NCBI GenBank assembly: GCA_043812455.1
Contig: JBDRMB010000006.1
Location: 1 to 33,194 of the forward strand
Length of the DNA stretch: 33,194 nt
Source: JABHQR01 sp043812455
GTDB taxonomy: Archaea; Nanobdellota; Nanobdellia; Woesearchaeales; GW2011-AR9
Direction: 5' to 3'
Shown: positions 16,494 through 24,581 of the stretch, in pieces
Layout: each line of letters opens with the position of its first letter
Position numbering within the stretch: the stretch's first letter is position 1
Program-made: the position numbers and the translations under genes
Notes under the pieces: generated by a model
Told to the model about the DNA's origin: nothing
What the model saw: only the letters and a program-made list of their open reading frames with translations
The model's database searches: none

Positions 16494-16682
16494 TTACTTA
16501 ACTTTAATTGCGTATTCGCCTTTGACTTTGATCTCAACTTGCTCTGCGATCATTGATTTGTTAACATCTTTAATGTACAATCTTCCTTGCCAGTTAGTTG
16601 TAAAGTTACCAGTATCACAGATTGGACACTTTTCACCGCTAACAAAAAGTTTACATTTTTTACACGCTTTTTTCTTTACCAT
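16494..16682 (-). CDS. spt4: Transcription elongation factor Spt4 (RpoE2)
   Basis: This 62-aa zinc protein is the partner of Spt5 on archaeal RNA polymerase and promotes processive elongation. The four zinc cysteines are C7, C10 (KACKKCK) and C19, C22 (EKCPICD). The rest (FTTNWQGRLYIKD, MIAEQVEIKVKGEYAIKV) is typical of the family. The ATG at 16682 was chosen because the homologous protein starts MVKKKACKKC; an upstream extension overlaps the Rpo7 gene. It lies 10 bases after Rpo7. Confidence 0.93.
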   Translation of the reverse strand: MVKKKACKKCKLFVSGEKCPICDTGNFTTNWQGRLYIKDVNKSMIAEQVEIKVKGEYAIKVK

Positions 16683-16692
16683 TTTGTTTAAC

Positions 16693-17262
16693 CTATTCTT
16701 CAGCTTTAGTGTCAGCAGCAACTTTCTGCTTAGCTTCTTCATCTAACCATTCCAATTTACCAAGACCTTCTTGTCTCATGGAAAGGCCAATTTTTGGATT
16801 TTTTAAATCTTTAAAACTTACTGCAATGATTCTCGCTCTACACAAATCACCTACTTTCAAAGCATGATGAGTTTTCTTACCTTGCAAGACTTTTTCTTTA
16901 CTGAAAGAAACATAATCATCCATACTTTGTGAAATGTGTACCATACCTTCTACACCACCTAAATCTAGGAATGCACCAAAATCAATGATGTCACGGACTC
17001 TACCATAAACAAGTTCGTTAAGTTCTGGTTTGAACGTTAATAAATCAAATTCAGTTTCATAATATCCAGCACCATCACCGGGAATGATAACTCCTTCAGT
17101 AACTGTGTGTACATCAATTACGTTAACTACAAATCCTAATTTTTTAGATACAAAGTTTTCGTAAGTATCTCTAATATTCTTTAAGATAGCTTTATCTTTA
17201 CCATAATTGAACATGCTCGGTGGCACTCTGATGAAATCTTTGACCCTTACTTTGTAGAACAT
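16693..17262 (-). CDS. rpo7: RNA polymerase subunit Rpo7 (RpoE1)
   Basis: This 189-aa protein has the N-terminal Rpo7 domain (MFYKVRVKDFIRVPPSMF, residues 1-80) and an S1 RNA-binding domain (about 82-160; LVYGRVRDIIDFGAFLDLGG). Rpo7 forms the stalk of archaeal RNA polymerase with Rpo4 and contacts the nascent RNA and TFE. GGAGG stands six bases before the ATG. It is the first gene of a conserved four-gene archaeal cluster, with a TATA box upstream. Confidence 0.95.
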   Translation of the reverse strand: MFYKVRVKDFIRVPPSMFNYGKDKAILKNIRDTYENFVSKKLGFVVNVIDVHTVTEGVIIPGDGAGYYETEFDLLTFKPELNELVYGRVRDIIDFGAFLDLGGVEGMVHISQSMDDYVSFSKEKVLQGKKTHHALKVGDLCRARIIAVSFKDLKNPKIGLSMRQEGLGKLEWLDEEAKQKVAADTKAEE

Positions 17263-17332
17263 TTATTGCTCCTCCAGCTATTTTTAGCCTTAATTTAGCT
17301 TAATACTAACTTAAGTCCTTTTCTGAGAGTTT

Positions 17333-17342
17333 ATTTATAAAG
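17333..17342 (-). promoter_or_regulatory. TATA box for the rpo7-spt4-eS24-eS31 operon
   Basis: CTTTATAAAT on the minus strand lies about 75 bases before the rpo7 ATG. The predicted leader of about 45 bases contains GGAGG in front of the ATG. Confidence 0.5.
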
Positions 17343-17362
17343 ATTTTGCTTTTTTTGCTTAG

Positions 17363-18043
17363 CTAAAACCCTTTCCTTGACAGCCCAAGCCTAGCCAATT
17401 TCCGAGAAACGCTTTCCGGTCTCATTTTAATCTTCTTAGCAATTAGCTTAACATTACCTTTTGCTTCGCGTAAATGCCACTGAAAATACTCAGTTTCAAA
17501 CTCGTGTTCAGCTTGTTTCCAGGTCATTTCCTGTTCTGGTAAAGAAAAAGCAATATCTCGAGAAAGTTTAGGCAAATCATGATATATCAATTCAATTTTT
17601 TCTTCCTGGATTAAACCCTTATACTGATCTAAAGATGTTCTTATTGTTTGATTAACTTTCTGTTCCTGATCCCTGTTCAGCTGATACTGTTTAAGTTCTA
17701 GCCGGTCAACATCAATACCTAATTCTTTGATTGCTCGATGTACAGATCGTCGATTAATTCCAAGAAATTTAGCCATGTTACTGATATTACCCCGATGTTT
17801 AAAGAGCTCCCTGCGCAAAAATTCTTCTTTAAACCTTCTCTTAGCTTCAAGGAAAGTTAAATCAAAGTGAATATGGATACTGATCTTACTTTGACTTAAC
17901 CGATCAGAAATATCTTCTTCAATTTTAGGGACAACTAAACCCCAATGTTTTTCCATAGTTTCTGAAATTAATGGTAGAACTTTCTCTTTAATCGCTTCTT
18001 CAAGACTTTTCTTTTTTTTCTTTAGTTGTTCTTTATCTTCCAT
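17363..18043 (-). CDS. DNA-binding protein with two Fis/NtrC-type HTH domains
   Basis: This 226-aa protein contains a duplicated Fis-type helix-turn-helix: LTFLEAKRRFKEEFLRREL...GNISNMAKFLGINRRSVHRAIKELG (62-109) and MTWKQAEHEFETEYFQWHL...GNVKLIAKKIKMRPESVSRKLARLG (173-220). The repeat includes both the dimerising helix pair and the HTH. No ATPase or receiver domain is present, and a helical 60-residue N-terminus precedes. It would bind DNA as a pseudo-dimer, as a global or local regulator; the targets are unknown. Fis-type HTH is mainly known from bacteria. It lies directly after a membrane protein gene (7-base gap). Confidence 0.8.
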   Translation of the reverse strand: MEDKEQLKKKKKSLEEAIKEKVLPLISETMEKHWGLVVPKIEEDISDRLSQSKISIHIHFDLTFLEAKRRFKEEFLRRELFKHRGNISNMAKFLGINRRSVHRAIKELGIDVDRLELKQYQLNRDQEQKVNQTIRTSLDQYKGLIQEEKIELIYHDLPKLSRDIAFSLPEQEMTWKQAEHEFETEYFQWHLREAKGNVKLIAKKIKMRPESVSRKLARLGLSRKGF

Positions 18044-18050
18044 CTTATAA

Positions 18051-18464
18051 CTAAGAATTTTTAGATTTTTTGTTAAACAACCGATAATGCACTAAACTTC
18101 CTAAAGGTATTCCGTACAAGAACACCAAACTTGTTAATATCAACAAATAATTAACATCAACTAAAAATAATTTCATTTGAATGTAAGCTAAAATAAACAG
18201 AACATAATATCCATACTCAACTTTAAACAATTGTTTTCTTAGTTCTAAGGTAAAAAGTACAACAATAAGACCAGTGAACAACAAAGTTACTAAGAAATGC
18301 CCCGTAATTAAAAATTGATAATTTACACATCCAAAAATTAACAATAGAATTAACCTTTTCAACCAGATAAAATACTTTTGGCCGGCTTCTAGTTCCTCAA
18401 AAGCAAACATAGAAACTATGAAACCTATTACAATTCCAAGTAAAGCAATTATTAATGTCCACAT
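18051..18464 (-). CDS. Small membrane protein, 137 aa
   Basis: I do not recognise the family. The protein is almost entirely hydrophobic, with five likely membrane helices (about 3-22, 32-50, 55-72, 83-100, 103-128) and only short loops; the C-terminal tail is basic (RLFNKKSKNS). Its ATG is one base after the stop of the DHH phosphoesterase upstream, and the Fis-type protein follows after 7 bases, so the three are probably one transcript. Confidence 0.65.
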   Translation of the reverse strand: MWTLIIALLGIVIGFIVSMFAFEELEAGQKYFIWLKRLILLLIFGCVNYQFLITGHFLVTLLFTGLIVVLFTLELRKQLFKVEYGYYVLFILAYIQMKLFLVDVNYLLILTSLVFLYGIPLGSLVHYRLFNKKSKNS

Positions 18465-18465
18465 T

Positions 18466-19530
18466 TTATTTCATTACCCTTAATTCTACAGGAATCTTTA
18501 CTTCTTTTAATTCTTCTTTGAACTGTTTCAAAAATGTTTTCCAATCTTTTTCGTCGATCACTGCCCCGCACGCCATGGGATGACCACCACCAGAACCATT
18601 AACATCATGCAAAGCGTTCTTTAATGCATCAACAAACGGTACTTTTGCTCGCAAACTCATTTTAACTTTTCCTTGATGTTTCCGTGCAATGATCAAGACT
18701 TTGTCAGGGTTTAATGTTGAAATTTCATTTGAAAGGTAAGCCGTGAAAGAAATTTTCTTATCATCATATTCATACAACATTAATTTGCTTCTGGTTCTTT
18801 TGCCTTTAGCTTCTTTCAAAACCTTTTGATATTCTCCATCAATTTTTTCATACCTTTTGTAAAGATATTTTCCAGCCGGAGTTTCTTGTCTTAAAATTTC
18901 GTAAGGAGATTTTAATCGTGTTAAGATTTTGATACATTTTCGAACTTCACTGCTCCTTCCTTTCAGTAAAAAGAAAAATATTTTGACTAATTTGCCAATT
19001 TCGTCTTTGTACAAAGCTTCTCCAATTGTAGAATCTTTATTCATCAAATCAGGATACATTTCAATAAATTGATCTTTAAAAACGGGAATTAAATAATCCC
19101 CCAAACAGCCAACCATTGCTAGCCACATATCTTCTTTTTTATTATTTATTTGATAAGTTAACAAAGAAGTTGGTTCATACACTTCAGGATTTCTTACGTG
19201 CGGATTGAAATATTTGACATTAGTTCTTATTTGAGCTTCATGATGGTCCACCCAGAAGAATGGTTTTTTCAAATGATCAATAAATTCTTGGTCAACTACA
19301 GGAATATCTAATGTAAACACAGAGTCAAAATTGTAATCTTTAATTAAACGATAAAAATCCATTCCTAAACTAGAAGAAGTTTTTAGGATTACTCCTCTAC
19401 CTTCACGATGAATTCTGTACAACAATAGAAATGAACATAATCCATCTGGATCATCGTCATGGATGAACAGCGGACTCTTGTAGTTAGCTAAAGCTTTTCT
19501 CAATTCCTGTACTTCTTTATCTGTTAACAT
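18466..19530 (-). CDS. DHH-family phosphoesterase (RecJ/NrnA-like)
   Basis: This 354-aa protein has the DHH domain with HDDDPDG at 24-30, LDIPVVD near 74-80 and VDHHEAQ at 94-100, then a DHHA1 domain ending in NGSGGGHPMACGAVI near 312-326. These are the metal-binding and substrate-binding motifs of the superfamily, which contains 5'-3' exonucleases, oligoribonuclease and phosphatases of nucleotide second messengers. Archaeal relatives of this size (RecJ-like, GAN-type) act on single-stranded nucleic acid ends. The exact substrate is not shown. It leads a three-gene transcript with a membrane protein and the Fis-type protein. Confidence 0.85.
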   Translation of the reverse strand: MLTDKEVQELRKALANYKSPLFIHDDDPDGLCSFLLLYRIHREGRGVILKTSSSLGMDFYRLIKDYNFDSVFTLDIPVVDQEFIDHLKKPFFWVDHHEAQIRTNVKYFNPHVRNPEVYEPTSLLTYQINNKKEDMWLAMVGCLGDYLIPVFKDQFIEMYPDLMNKDSTIGEALYKDEIGKLVKIFFFLLKGRSSEVRKCIKILTRLKSPYEILRQETPAGKYLYKRYEKIDGEYQKVLKEAKGKRTRSKLMLYEYDDKKISFTAYLSNEISTLNPDKVLIIARKHQGKVKMSLRAKVPFVDALKNALHDVNGSGGGHPMACGAVIDEKDWKTFLKQFKEELKEVKIPVELRVMK

Positions 19531-19626
19531 TTTTATTGAACTTTAATGAATTTCTTAAGAAAATAGGATAATCCAGGGGTTTATAAAACTAACTGAAATG
19601 TCTCTATTGTAAATATTAGAATTAGT

Positions 19627-19971
19627 TTAAGAACTATGTTTTCGTACAACAACTCTTTCAACTAAATGTCCATCATTGAACCTAATTAATCCATCTAAAG
19701 TTGAGGAAGAATGGAACCCGTCCTGGACCTCATAATTGGCATAATAAAACATACTTGGTCCGGTTCTATAAACACGATCAAGATCTGGCTCACCAATAAT
19801 TTCTTTTAAACGATACATATCCTCAACAGTTGCCACCCATATCTCTGAATCTCTAAAAAAATTATTTTCCGTTCCCGGTTCCCTGATTATTTCAAATTCG
19901 ATATCATTATCTCTTAAACAAATAGTAATATCTTCATAATTTTTCCCAGTAACTTTCTTTAAACCTTCCAT
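19627..19971 (-). CDS. Hypothetical protein, 114 aa
   Basis: I do not recognise this protein. It is soluble, mixed alpha/beta, with patches such as DITICLRDNDIEFEIIREPG, DSEIWVATVEDMYRLKEIIG and GLIRFNDGHLVERVVVRKHSS. One cysteine is present and no membrane segment. The ATG at 19971 was chosen because a TATA box (19994-20003) sits about 28 bases before it; a TTG 21 bases upstream is in frame but would lie within the promoter spacing. It appears to be a single-gene unit. Confidence 0.6.
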   Translation of the reverse strand: MEGLKKVTGKNYEDITICLRDNDIEFEIIREPGTENNFFRDSEIWVATVEDMYRLKEIIGEPDLDRVYRTGPSMFYYANYEVQDGFHSSSTLDGLIRFNDGHLVERVVVRKHSS

Positions 19972-19993
19972 TTTAGTAAAGAAATTCTTCAAA

Positions 19994-20003
19994 TTTTATA
20001 AAT
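19994..20003 (-). promoter_or_regulatory. TATA box of a leaderless gene
   Basis: TTTATAAAA on the minus strand lies about 28 bases before the ATG at 19971, with no Shine-Dalgarno between them. This placement decides the start of the 114-aa gene. Confidence 0.5.
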
Positions 20004-20053
20004 ATTACCTGGAGGTAGTTACAAAAATAAAACTAATAAAAAGAAAAAGAAAA

Positions 20054-21541
20054 TCAACCCAAATAGGTCAACAACAACCTTACCCCAGCACCAGTGGCAT
20101 ACTTAGGATTATAATGTTTAGGTTCTTTCAAGAAAGATGTTCCCGCAATGTCCAAATGTACCCAAGGGGTTTTCTCAACAAAACTGCCTAAGAACTTAGC
20201 GCCTTCAATCGTACCCGCTACTCTTACCGGAGCAACATTTCTCAAATCGGCAATGTCACTTTCAACCATATCATCATAATCAGACCACAGTGGTAACCTC
20301 CATACTCTGTCACCACAATAATCGCCAGCTTTCTCTAAATCTTTCGCCATTTTATCATCATTAGTCAATAAACCAGTTGCAACATAACCCAATGCCACCA
20401 TACATGCACCAGTAAGTGTCGCAATGTCAATCATTTGACTAGGACCAAACTTTTTTTCAGCATAAGCTAAAGCATCTGCAAGTATGATTCGACCTTCAGC
20501 GTCAGTATTGCACACTTCTACAGTTTTACCACTGTACATAGTCAAGATGTCGTCTGGACGATAAGCTTTTGACCCCAAAAAATTTTCACAAGAAGGCACT
20601 ACACCAACAATTCTCTGCTTGATACCTAATTCCTGTGCAGCTTTAAGCGTAGAAATAACTGCAGCTGCACCAGCCATATCACTTTTCATATTATTGATAT
20701 AACCTGTTGGTTTAATGTTTAATCCACCAGCATCAAAAGTTATTCCTTTGCCAACTAAAGCAATTGGTTTCTTATTCTTAGCACCTTTAGGATTATATTC
20801 CATAACTATCAATTTTGGTTCTTTGGCACTACCACTACCTACAGCAAGAATTCCACCAAATTTGCCTTTCTCTAACTCTTTCTTTCCTAATACCGTAACT
20901 TTCAAGGTACTAGAATTCAGCTTTCGTGCTTCACTGGCTAAATACGCTGGCCCCAAAATATTTGGTGGCATATTAACCAAATCTCGGCAATAATTTACAT
21001 TATTAGATACAATTTCAGCTTTCTTAACTTTGGATAATAAAGGTTGAAGATTCTTTTCTCTTGACCATAATAACAATTCTTCTACCTTCTTTTTACCATT
21101 CTCTTTGTCATTAGTTTTGTACATATCAAAGGAATAGTCAGTCAATAACGCAGCTTCACTTAATACAAACATTTTTTCTTTGTTAGAAAAACCAGATAAT
21201 GCACTAAGTAAAGAAAGGTAAGTTTTTGCACCTTTACATTTAGCATTTCTGTGCGCAGCAGCAGCTGCCCGTCTTAATTTTTCAAGGTCAAATTTATTTT
21301 TTTCCCCTAAACCTAATAATACAACATAACGTGCAGCGATGTCATTAGTATTACTTAACGATTTTGTTTCTCCAAATTTCCCTTTGAACTGTTTATTCTT
21401 CAATAGCCATTGATATTCTTCAGCTAGACCTTTGCCTAACAAATTAAGAAATTGATTAGTTTTTTCCTGTTCAAATGCTGGAATAATGATCAAATCAGTA
21501 ACACAAGCACTATAATCCTTAGAATATATGTTGATTTTCAT
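20054..21541 (-). CDS. pepA: Leucyl aminopeptidase, family M17
   Basis: This 495-aa enzyme has the M17 layout: a less conserved N-terminal domain (1-~175) and a catalytic C-terminal domain. The two-metal site and catalytic residues are visible: K265 and D270 in GKGITFDAGG, K277, D288 in MKSDMAG, and D347, E349 and R351 in the signature NTDAEGR. Family members remove N-terminal amino acids from peptides in the cytoplasm, acting as hexamers. The length is normal. A TATA element (CTTTAAATA near 21564-21573) about 27 bases before the ATG predicts a leaderless transcript. Confidence 0.95.
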   Translation of the reverse strand: MKINIYSKDYSACVTDLIIIPAFEQEKTNQFLNLLGKGLAEEYQWLLKNKQFKGKFGETKSLSNTNDIAARYVVLLGLGEKNKFDLEKLRRAAAAAHRNAKCKGAKTYLSLLSALSGFSNKEKMFVLSEAALLTDYSFDMYKTNDKENGKKKVEELLLWSREKNLQPLLSKVKKAEIVSNNVNYCRDLVNMPPNILGPAYLASEARKLNSSTLKVTVLGKKELEKGKFGGILAVGSGSAKEPKLIVMEYNPKGAKNKKPIALVGKGITFDAGGLNIKPTGYINNMKSDMAGAAAVISTLKAAQELGIKQRIVGVVPSCENFLGSKAYRPDDILTMYSGKTVEVCNTDAEGRIILADALAYAEKKFGPSQMIDIATLTGACMVALGYVATGLLTNDDKMAKDLEKAGDYCGDRVWRLPLWSDYDDMVESDIADLRNVAPVRVAGTIEGAKFLGSFVEKTPWVHLDIAGTSFLKEPKHYNPKYATGAGVRLLLTYLG

Positions 21542-21581
21542 GAGAAAGAGAAAGTAAAATAGCTATTTAAAGGTTGTTATT

Positions 21582-22124
21582 TCAACAACCCCTACAACCA
21601 CTAGAAGGACCAGTGAAACAAAATCCTTGCTCTTCTTCAAGGTAATCTAACTTTGTTCCTGCAATCATTCCAAAAGATTCTTTCGCAACAACAAACTTAA
21701 CATCAGAGATCTCAATAACTTGATCATTATCAGAAGCTTCATCATCCAAACTTAAAGTGTAATTGAATCCAGAACAGCCGCCTAAACCAACTTCAATTCG
21801 AACATATTTGTTATCAACATTTTTCTTCTTCAACTCTTCAATAGCGCGAGGTGAAACTAACAACTCTTCAGGTTTGCCCAACATTTCTCCTAAAGCTTTT
21901 TCATCTTCTTCAGCAACTTTATTCATCCTAGAAAGCAAATCATTAATCTCTTCTTCAGAAAGACCATGATTTTGTAATCCTTCACCTAAAGTTTCAAAAT
22001 GCGCAGCGTGACATCCAATACAATGCACACCTGCATCTAACAAAAGTCGAGCAGCACTAGGATATTTGCTAACAAGATCTCCAATATTCATATCAACTGT
22101 AATTTTTTTCTTATTTTCAACCAT
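21582..22124 (-). CDS. DUF1858 domain fused to IscA/HesB Fe-S carrier
   Basis: This 180-aa two-domain protein has an N-terminal DUF1858-type domain (about 8-65) with GDLVSKYPSAARLLLDAGVHCIGCHAAHFETL, and a C-terminal A-type carrier domain (about 88-180) with LVSPRAIEELKKK, GLGGCSGFNYT and a GCRGC ending. The A-type cysteines (GGCSG plus CRGC) match the family pattern, although the usual CGCGxSF is shifted to the last residues. The role is to accept Fe-S clusters from IscU and pass them on. The ATG at 22124 has GAGGT seven bases upstream; an ATG at 22130 is too close to it. It is the third gene of the Fe-S operon. Confidence 0.85.
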   Translation of the reverse strand: MVENKKKITVDMNIGDLVSKYPSAARLLLDAGVHCIGCHAAHFETLGEGLQNHGLSEEEINDLLSRMNKVAEEDEKALGEMLGKPEELLVSPRAIEELKKKNVDNKYVRIEVGLGGCSGFNYTLSLDDEASDNDQVIEISDVKFVVAKESFGMIAGTKLDYLEEEQGFCFTGPSSGCRGC

Positions 22125-22133
22125 TTTCATACC

Positions 22134-22835
22134 TCACTCTGAATCTTCATCCCCATAATATTTTTCTTTATAGCGTTCAATCAATTCTTTAACTTTTGGG
22201 ATACATTCTTTGTCATGTACCCCAACTTTAGTCTTCTTTTGAACTGCTTCAAATGTTAAAGCCCCATCAAGGACTGCATGTTCAATGTCACGATCAGTCA
22301 CCTTTAAAACTTTATCGATAACTTTTGCTGAACCACGAACAATTCGATTTTTCTGACCACTCTTTTCAAAATAATCGTTAACTGCTTCCTTAAAGGCTTT
22401 GTGAGCCAAAACACTACAATGAAATTTTCGTGCTGGTATCCCACCAATATAATCAGCAATATCTTTAGCAGTAATCTTCAAAGCTTTATCAATCTTTAAT
22501 CCACCATTTTTCAGAACCATTTCAGAAAATGCCGAAGTTGATGCAATTGCAGTAGCACAACCATAAGTCTGCCATTTGCAATCAATAACACGATCATCCT
22601 TAATCTTAATGAACATTTTCATCCCATCACCACATTGTGGACTGCCAACTAAACCTATCCCATCAGCTTCTAAAGAGTACTGAGCAGCTTCTTCTGGAGC
22701 CCGAAATATATTCTTAGGGTTAAAAAAATGTTCCTTAACTTTCTCATTATAAAACCAAGGTTTACCGTCACAAGTAGTTCCATCAGCAAACTTTTTTTTC
22801 TTCTTTATAACTTTAATTTTTTCTGAATCTGCCAT
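22134..22835 (-). CDS. iscU: IscU-type Fe-S scaffold with C-terminal extension
   Basis: Residues about 28-155 are an IscU scaffold with the three cluster cysteines C68 (SPQCGDG, with D70), C93 (YGCATAIAS) and C140 (FHCSVLA). A C-terminal extension (about 165-233) resembles the BFD-like domain of NifU (VTDRDIEHAVLDGALTFEAVQKKT) but keeps only one cysteine, so it probably does not bind its own cluster. The N-terminus has a lysine run. GGAG precedes the ATG. The gene starts 2 bases after the desulfurase stop and ends 9 bases before the A-type carrier start. It is the assembly platform for clusters made with sulfur from the fused desulfurase. Confidence 0.92.
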   Translation of the reverse strand: MADSEKIKVIKKKKKFADGTTCDGKPWFYNEKVKEHFFNPKNIFRAPEEAAQYSLEADGIGLVGSPQCGDGMKMFIKIKDDRVIDCKWQTYGCATAIASTSAFSEMVLKNGGLKIDKALKITAKDIADYIGGIPARKFHCSVLAHKAFKEAVNDYFEKSGQKNRIVRGSAKVIDKVLKVTDRDIEHAVLDGALTFEAVQKKTKVGVHDKECIPKVKELIERYKEKYYGDEDSE

Positions 22836-22837
22836 TC

Positions 22838-24478
22838 TTATTTCTCCAACTTTCCCTTAAACGGTGAAATAATTCTCAAGGTTTCAACAATCTTAGGCAA
22901 CATCTTGACAACTGTATCAATATCATTCTTAGTTGTCTTTTTACCTAAACTGAATCTGATACTTCCATGCGCCAATTCATATGGCAAACCCATACTAACA
23001 AGTACATGGCTCGGCTCTAAACTTTTTGAAGTACATGCACTGCCTGAAGATGCACAAACACCTTTCTCGTTCAAATGCAATAATAATGATTCGCCTTCAA
23101 CGTTCAAGAAACTTATGTTAACATTATTCGGAAGTCTATCAATTGGATGTCCATTAAGTACAGTGTCTGGAACATTTTTCAAAATACGTGCAATCATATC
23201 ATCACGCAACTTAATCAACCTTTCACTCTCTTTAACACGACTTTCCTGCGCCAATTCTAAAGCTTTTGTAAACCCAACAATCCCAGGAACATTTTCTGTA
23301 CTGCTCCGCAAACCAAACTCTTGGCCACCACCAAACATCAAAGGTTTAATCTCAACTCCCGATCGAACAAAAAGCATTCCTGTCCCTTTCGGACCGTACA
23401 ATTTACTCCCATTAATTGTCATCAAGTCAACACCAAGCTTTTCAACATTAATATCAAGTATCCCGCCAGCTTGACAGGCGTCAGTATGGAACACTACACT
23501 ATTAGCATTTTCCTTCCTAAACTTTTTAACAACTTCAGCAATCCTGGCAATAGGATTAACAGTACCAACCTCATTGTTAGCGTACATAATTGTAACTAAG
23601 ATAGTATTTTTACGTAAAGCTTTCTTAACCATTTCAGCATTAATCACCCCATACTTGTCCGGTTTCAAATAAGTAACATCAAACCCTTCTTCCTTAGCCA
23701 GATATTCACAAGTGTCAAGCACTGCATGATGTTCGGTTTGATTAGTAATAATATGTGCTTTACCCTTCCTACCTGAACTTTTCCAAGCTCGAGCAATACC
23801 TTGGATTGCTAAATTCACGCTTTCAGTTCCACTACCAGTAAATATAATTTCACGATACTTAGCATCAATCAACTCAGCAACACGAGCACGGCAATTATCC
23901 AAAACTTCTTTAGCACGCATACCAACAGAATTGAAACTACTTGGATTACCATACTCTTCCATAAAGTAAGGTTTCATCGCTTCAAAGACACGAGAATCAA
24001 CATAAGTTGTAGCGGAATGGTCAAGATAAATTTCACAATCTTCACCACATTTCTGATTACCAGTTTTCAAACTTACAATTTGTTTACTAGAACAAAAATC
24101 AACACCAGACTTACAATGCTGACAAGGTAATTTTCCCTTAAGGTCTTTTTTCTTTTCATAGATTTTACAAATAATGCCTTTATCTTTCAAAACATTATTT
24201 ATTCTCAATACTTCTGGAAAAAATTGGCCATAATCTTTAACAATTACATTAACAGACTTCTCAATCTCATCATCAACATTATTCCCAAGCAAATCTTCTT
24301 TTGCTCTTTTATCTTTTTTATAATGAGTAATTGTTGCTTCGCTAGTGTTCATAATTTTAGCAACTTCTTTCTGAGATATTCCTTTCTTAACAAGAGCTAA
24401 AGCTAGCTTTTTCCTAATAGCTGGTAAGATATACCAAACTTCCAATTCCTGTGGAAAAATTATCTTATCTTTGACCAT
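22838..24478 (-). CDS. HTH regulator fused to cysteine desulfurase (NifS/IscS)
   Basis: The 546-aa protein has two parts. Residues 1-~148 match the archaeal XRE-type regulator family COG2522: WYILPAIRKKLALALVKKG, then an HTH (ISQKEVAKIMNTSEATITHY, 34-53), then six cysteines (C104, C119, C122, C129, C144, C148) suited to bind an Fe-S cluster or metal. Residues ~150-546 are a full PLP-dependent desulfurase: YLDHSATT, TEHHAVL, K359 in GSKLYGPKG and C482 in SSGSACTS. It supplies sulfur to IscU, whose gene follows by 2 bases. A 22-bp palindrome sits over its promoter, so the HTH part may sense cluster status and repress the operon. Confidence 0.92.
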   Translation of the reverse strand: MVKDKIIFPQELEVWYILPAIRKKLALALVKKGISQKEVAKIMNTSEATITHYKKDKRAKEDLLGNNVDDEIEKSVNVIVKDYGQFFPEVLRINNVLKDKGIICKIYEKKKDLKGKLPCQHCKSGVDFCSSKQIVSLKTGNQKCGEDCEIYLDHSATTYVDSRVFEAMKPYFMEEYGNPSSFNSVGMRAKEVLDNCRARVAELIDAKYREIIFTGSGTESVNLAIQGIARAWKSSGRKGKAHIITNQTEHHAVLDTCEYLAKEEGFDVTYLKPDKYGVINAEMVKKALRKNTILVTIMYANNEVGTVNPIARIAEVVKKFRKENANSVVFHTDACQAGGILDINVEKLGVDLMTINGSKLYGPKGTGMLFVRSGVEIKPLMFGGGQEFGLRSSTENVPGIVGFTKALELAQESRVKESERLIKLRDDMIARILKNVPDTVLNGHPIDRLPNNVNISFLNVEGESLLLHLNEKGVCASSGSACTSKSLEPSHVLVSMGLPYELAHGSIRFSLGKKTTKNDIDTVVKMLPKIVETLRIISPFKGKLEK

Positions 24479-24484
24479 TTTAAT

Positions 24485-24506
24485 TAAATTAACTATAGTT
24501 AATTTA
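24485..24506. promoter_or_regulatory. 22-bp perfect palindrome, candidate operator
   Basis: The block from 24485 to 24506, centred on AACTATAGTT, is its own reverse complement over all 22 bases. It starts 7 bases before the ATG of the HTH-desulfurase gene and overlaps its TATA box. Position and symmetry fit an operator for the HTH domain encoded directly downstream. Binding is inferred. Confidence 0.6.
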
Positions 24507-24510
24507 TAAA
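24502..24510 (-). promoter_or_regulatory. TATA box for the Fe-S operon
   Basis: TTTATAAAT on the minus strand lies about 28 bases before the ATG at 24478, with no Shine-Dalgarno, which predicts a leaderless transcript. It overlaps the end of the palindrome, so a bound repressor would block TBP. Confidence 0.55.
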
Positions 24511-24581
24511 TTTTATGGTATTTTAGTCCTAATCATTACACTTAAACAAAGTTTAAATACAAGTTGCTAAAAGTCAAAATT

